The notes under the pieces are model-generated. The model saw nothing but the letters and a program-made list of their open reading frames with translations. It ran no database searches and was not told the DNA's origin. Shown here in pieces: positions 24,128 through 25,110 of a DNA stretch of 25,110 nucleotides. Made by a program: the position numbers and the translations under genes. This DNA comes from Aurantibrevibacter sp041747755 (GTDB taxonomy: Bacteria > Bacteroidota > Bacteroidia > Flavobacteriales > Flavobacteriaceae), in assembly GCA_041747755.1 (NCBI GenBank), contig JBGTEN010000264.1, positions 1 to 25,110 of the forward strand. The letters are read 5' to 3'. Positions within the stretch are counted from its first letter, which is position 1. Every line of letters starts with the position of its first letter.

Positions 24128-25110
24128 TTAGGGGCTAACAACTGTAGACTTTCTAATTTGCTTTTTCAAAACATAAAGCAGTAGTATACCAACAACAATT
24201 AGGGAGCTGACGATATACCAAGTAACGTCATAACCCAATTTAGAAATAGAGCGCATCCCCGTATTGTGCGCAAAGACATGAGATATGGAAAATGCAATGC
24301 TATATAGTGCCATGTATTCTCCCTGATTTCCTCGTTTCGCCCTTTCCATTGCAAAAGCATTGGAAAATGGAAACGCAATCATTTCTCCCAAGGTCATACA
24401 CAACATTCCTAGTACCAAAACACCCGACCAGGAAAAGAGATTAAGGACAAAGAAGCTGAGTCCAACCAGAAAAAAGCCAAAAACTACATTACCGATAACG
24501 GACCATGATTTGGTTTCCATAAATTTTATTAATGGCATCTCAAAGGCAAAGATTAAAAAGCCATTCATAGCCAACAGTAAACCAATTTGCAACTCTGTAA
24601 GGTGGTGTATGTCATTGTAATAAATAGGTATTGTAGAAAAATATTGCACAAAGGCAAAACCAAATAAAATCATGGCTCCTATAAATAATAAATAATGAAA
24701 ATCTCCATAAGCCGATTTCGGTGTTGCGTTTTTTACGTCGTCCCATATCTTTACTTTCTTTGGATGTAAAACAACAAGTAGTAAAATTGAGGCAAGGATA
24801 CACGTAATGCCATCAACCCAAAAAAGTCCATTATAAGACATAATACTAATAATGACACCGCCCAATGCCGGACCAACAGAAAATCCAAGATTTATGGCAA
24901 GTCGCATTAACGTTACCGTTCTCGTTTTGTTTTCGGGTTTACTATAAGCACTCAGGGCAACAAAGGCTGCTGGTCTAAATGCATCTGCAAAAATCATAAG
25001 AATAAAAATTCCAGAGCAAATAGCCCAAAACCCGGTTAGAAATTGTAGTCCAATAAACAAAACACCGCTAACACTTAAACTCACGAGCATTACCTTATAG
25101 TACCCAAAAA
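24128..25110 (-). CDS. MFS transporter, 5' partial
   Basis: The frame runs open to the window edge (FGYYKV before the ATG at 25090), so the N-terminus, including the first one or two membrane helices, lies outside. Seen: GYYKVMLVSLSVSG, a typical cytoplasmic-loop-to-helix transition of MFS exporters; ADAFRPAAFVALSAY; MRLAINLGFSVGPALGGVI, the motif C-like stretch of drug/H+ antiporters; then a second six-helix half (LLFIGAMILFGFAF; LLLAMNGFLIFAFEMPLI). The last residues KKQIRKSTVVSP form a basic cytoplasmic tail. An inner-membrane exporter, substrate unknown. It is convergent with the esterase-like gene, with 67 bases between and no clear terminator. Confidence 0.88.
   Translation of the reverse strand, partial: FGYYKVMLVSLSVSGVLFIGLQFLTGFWAICSGIFILMIFADAFRPAAFVALSAYSKPENKTRTVTLMRLAINLGFSVGPALGGVIISIMSYNGLFWVDGITCILASILLLVVLHPKKVKIWDDVKNATPKSAYGDFHYLLFIGAMILFGFAFVQYFSTIPIYYNDIHHLTELQIGLLLAMNGFLIFAFEMPLIKFMETKSWSVIGNVVFGFFLVGLSFFVLNLFSWSGVLVLGMLCMTLGEMIAFPFSNAFAMERAKRGNQGEYMALYSIAFSISHVFAHNTGMRSISKLGYDVTWYIVSSLIVVGILLLYVLKKQIRKSTVVSP

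Overview
The window reads as an ordinary chromosomal stretch from a member of the Bacteroidota, most likely a Flavobacteriaceae. Evidence: low G+C; signal-peptide proteins built on a carboxypeptidase-type regulatory domain; a type III glutamine synthetase; a DUF4197 lipoprotein; several exact TAnnTTTG promoter elements; several TTG starts and few Shine-Dalgarno sites. Genus is not determinable by eye.

Layout. (1) 1-6023: a tandem array of at least four paralogous exported proteins of about 540 residues, all on +. The first is cut by the window edge and the fourth carries a one-base frameshift. (2) 6095-8725 (-): a large GH63/MGH1-like glucosidase, convergent with the array and separated from it by a nested inverted repeat. 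(3) 9252-12664: divergent genes for two unrelated glutamine synthetases, a short GSII-type (-) and a GSIII (+), around an AT-rich intergenic region with a dyad. (4) 12781-18127 (+): purM, then a Rieske lipoprotein, an exported thioredoxin-like protein and apbE (the last two overlap by 4 bp), then prfA and pyrF. Purine, pyrimidine and translation-termination genes thus flank an envelope redox cassette. (5) 18124-21187: a small uncharacterised gene (-), an alpha/beta hydrolase (+), a DUF4197 lipoprotein (-) and purU (-). (6) 21453-25110: a small four-helix-bundle-like protein (-) divergent from an Lrp/AsnC regulator (+), an exported alpha/beta-hydrolase-fold protein whose nucleophile serine is replaced by aspartate (+), and a 5'-truncated MFS transporter (-).

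How the genes fit together. PurM and PurU both touch one-carbon/purine metabolism, PyrF makes UMP, and the two glutamine synthetases supply the glutamine used by purine and pyrimidine synthesis. The Rieske/thioredoxin/ApbE trio suggests electron transfer or cofactor maturation outside the cytoplasm. I see no tRNA, rRNA, CRISPR array, transposase, phage gene or recognisable defence system. The most informative signals are the mosaic structure and frameshift in the tandem array, the serine-less esterase-like protein, and several palindromic regulatory candidates. I do not see a clear new multi-gene system.
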